From an uncultured Lachnospiraceae bacterium (GTDB lineage Bacteria > Bacillota > Clostridia > Lachnospirales > Lachnospiraceae): a stretch of DNA of 6,835 nt. The stretch lies in NCBI GenBank assembly GCA_947174615.1, contig CAMWJQ010000218.1, positions 1-6,835 on the forward strand, given 5' to 3'. The notes under the pieces are model-generated. The model saw only the letters and a list, made by a program, of their open reading frames with translations, searched no databases and was not told where the DNA came from. This document shows, piece by piece, positions 6,769 to 6,835 of this stretch. Position 1 is the first letter of the stretch. Each line of letters opens with the position of its first letter. Both the position numbers and the translations under genes were made by a program.

Positions 6769-6835
6769 TCACATAGAACCCCTGATTAAAAAAACCACCC
6801 GACACAGACAAATGGAAACAGGTTTGTCAAAACAG

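Noticed and set aside
6788..6813. Possible weak minus-strand terminator at the right edge: CCATTT / GGGTGG stem followed by seven T
   Set aside because: The stem is only six pairs, three of them G-T wobbles, and upstream context is cut by the window edge. It is too weak to call.
6802..6830. Possible promoter for the minus-strand operon: TTGACA at 6830-6825
   Set aside because: The -35 match is perfect, but the hexamer at 16-18 bases spacing (CTGTGT or neighbours) does not resemble TATAAT, so it is not called.

Overview
The window looks like chromosomal DNA from a Firmicutes/Clostridia bacterium, most likely a gut-type Lachnospiraceae. This is inferred from moderate base composition, strong purine-rich Shine-Dalgarno sites, the heterodimeric ABC exporter pair, a hybrid histidine kinase with an HDIRTP H-box, and a CmpB-family membrane protein. 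I cannot name the species. The genes fall into two converging operons that share one intrinsic terminator. No RNA gene, CRISPR array, insertion sequence or phage gene is visible.

Left part, plus strand (1-3747). After 88 bases without a convincing gene comes a strong intrinsic terminator (89-131). It lies only about 60 bases before the first start codon, so it may end an upstream gene or act as an attenuator. Two half-transporter genes follow, 27 bases apart (193-1938 and 1966-3747). Each encodes six membrane helices fused to an ATPase domain. Their motifs are complementary: the first has Asp at the catalytic Glu position but an intact LSGGQ, and the second has the catalytic Glu but an altered signature, LSVGQ. 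This is the pattern of heterodimeric type IV exporters such as BmrCD, LmrCD and TM287/288, so the two products probably form one multidrug- or lipid-type efflux pump with one active and one degenerate ATP site.

Middle (3748-3840). A perfect 15-bp hairpin with a T-tract ends the exporter operon. It can probably also end the opposing operon.

Right part, minus strand, read from right to left (6768-3841). Three genes are packed head to tail. The first encodes a 95-residue soluble acidic protein of unknown function. It overlaps by 4 bases the gene for a membrane protein of the CmpB/'putative ABC-transporter type IV' family. That gene's stop codon is embedded in the Shine-Dalgarno site of a hybrid sensor histidine kinase with six predicted membrane helices, HisKA, HATPase and a C-terminal receiver domain. 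The packing suggests the three proteins are made together. A signalling unit made of kinase, membrane partner and small soluble protein is possible but is inference. No DNA-binding response regulator or HPt protein is encoded within the window.

Most of the window consists of recognisable families. The parts most worth a second look are the terminator or attenuator before the exporter, the unrecognised 95-residue protein, and the tight coupling of the CmpB-family protein to the kinase.
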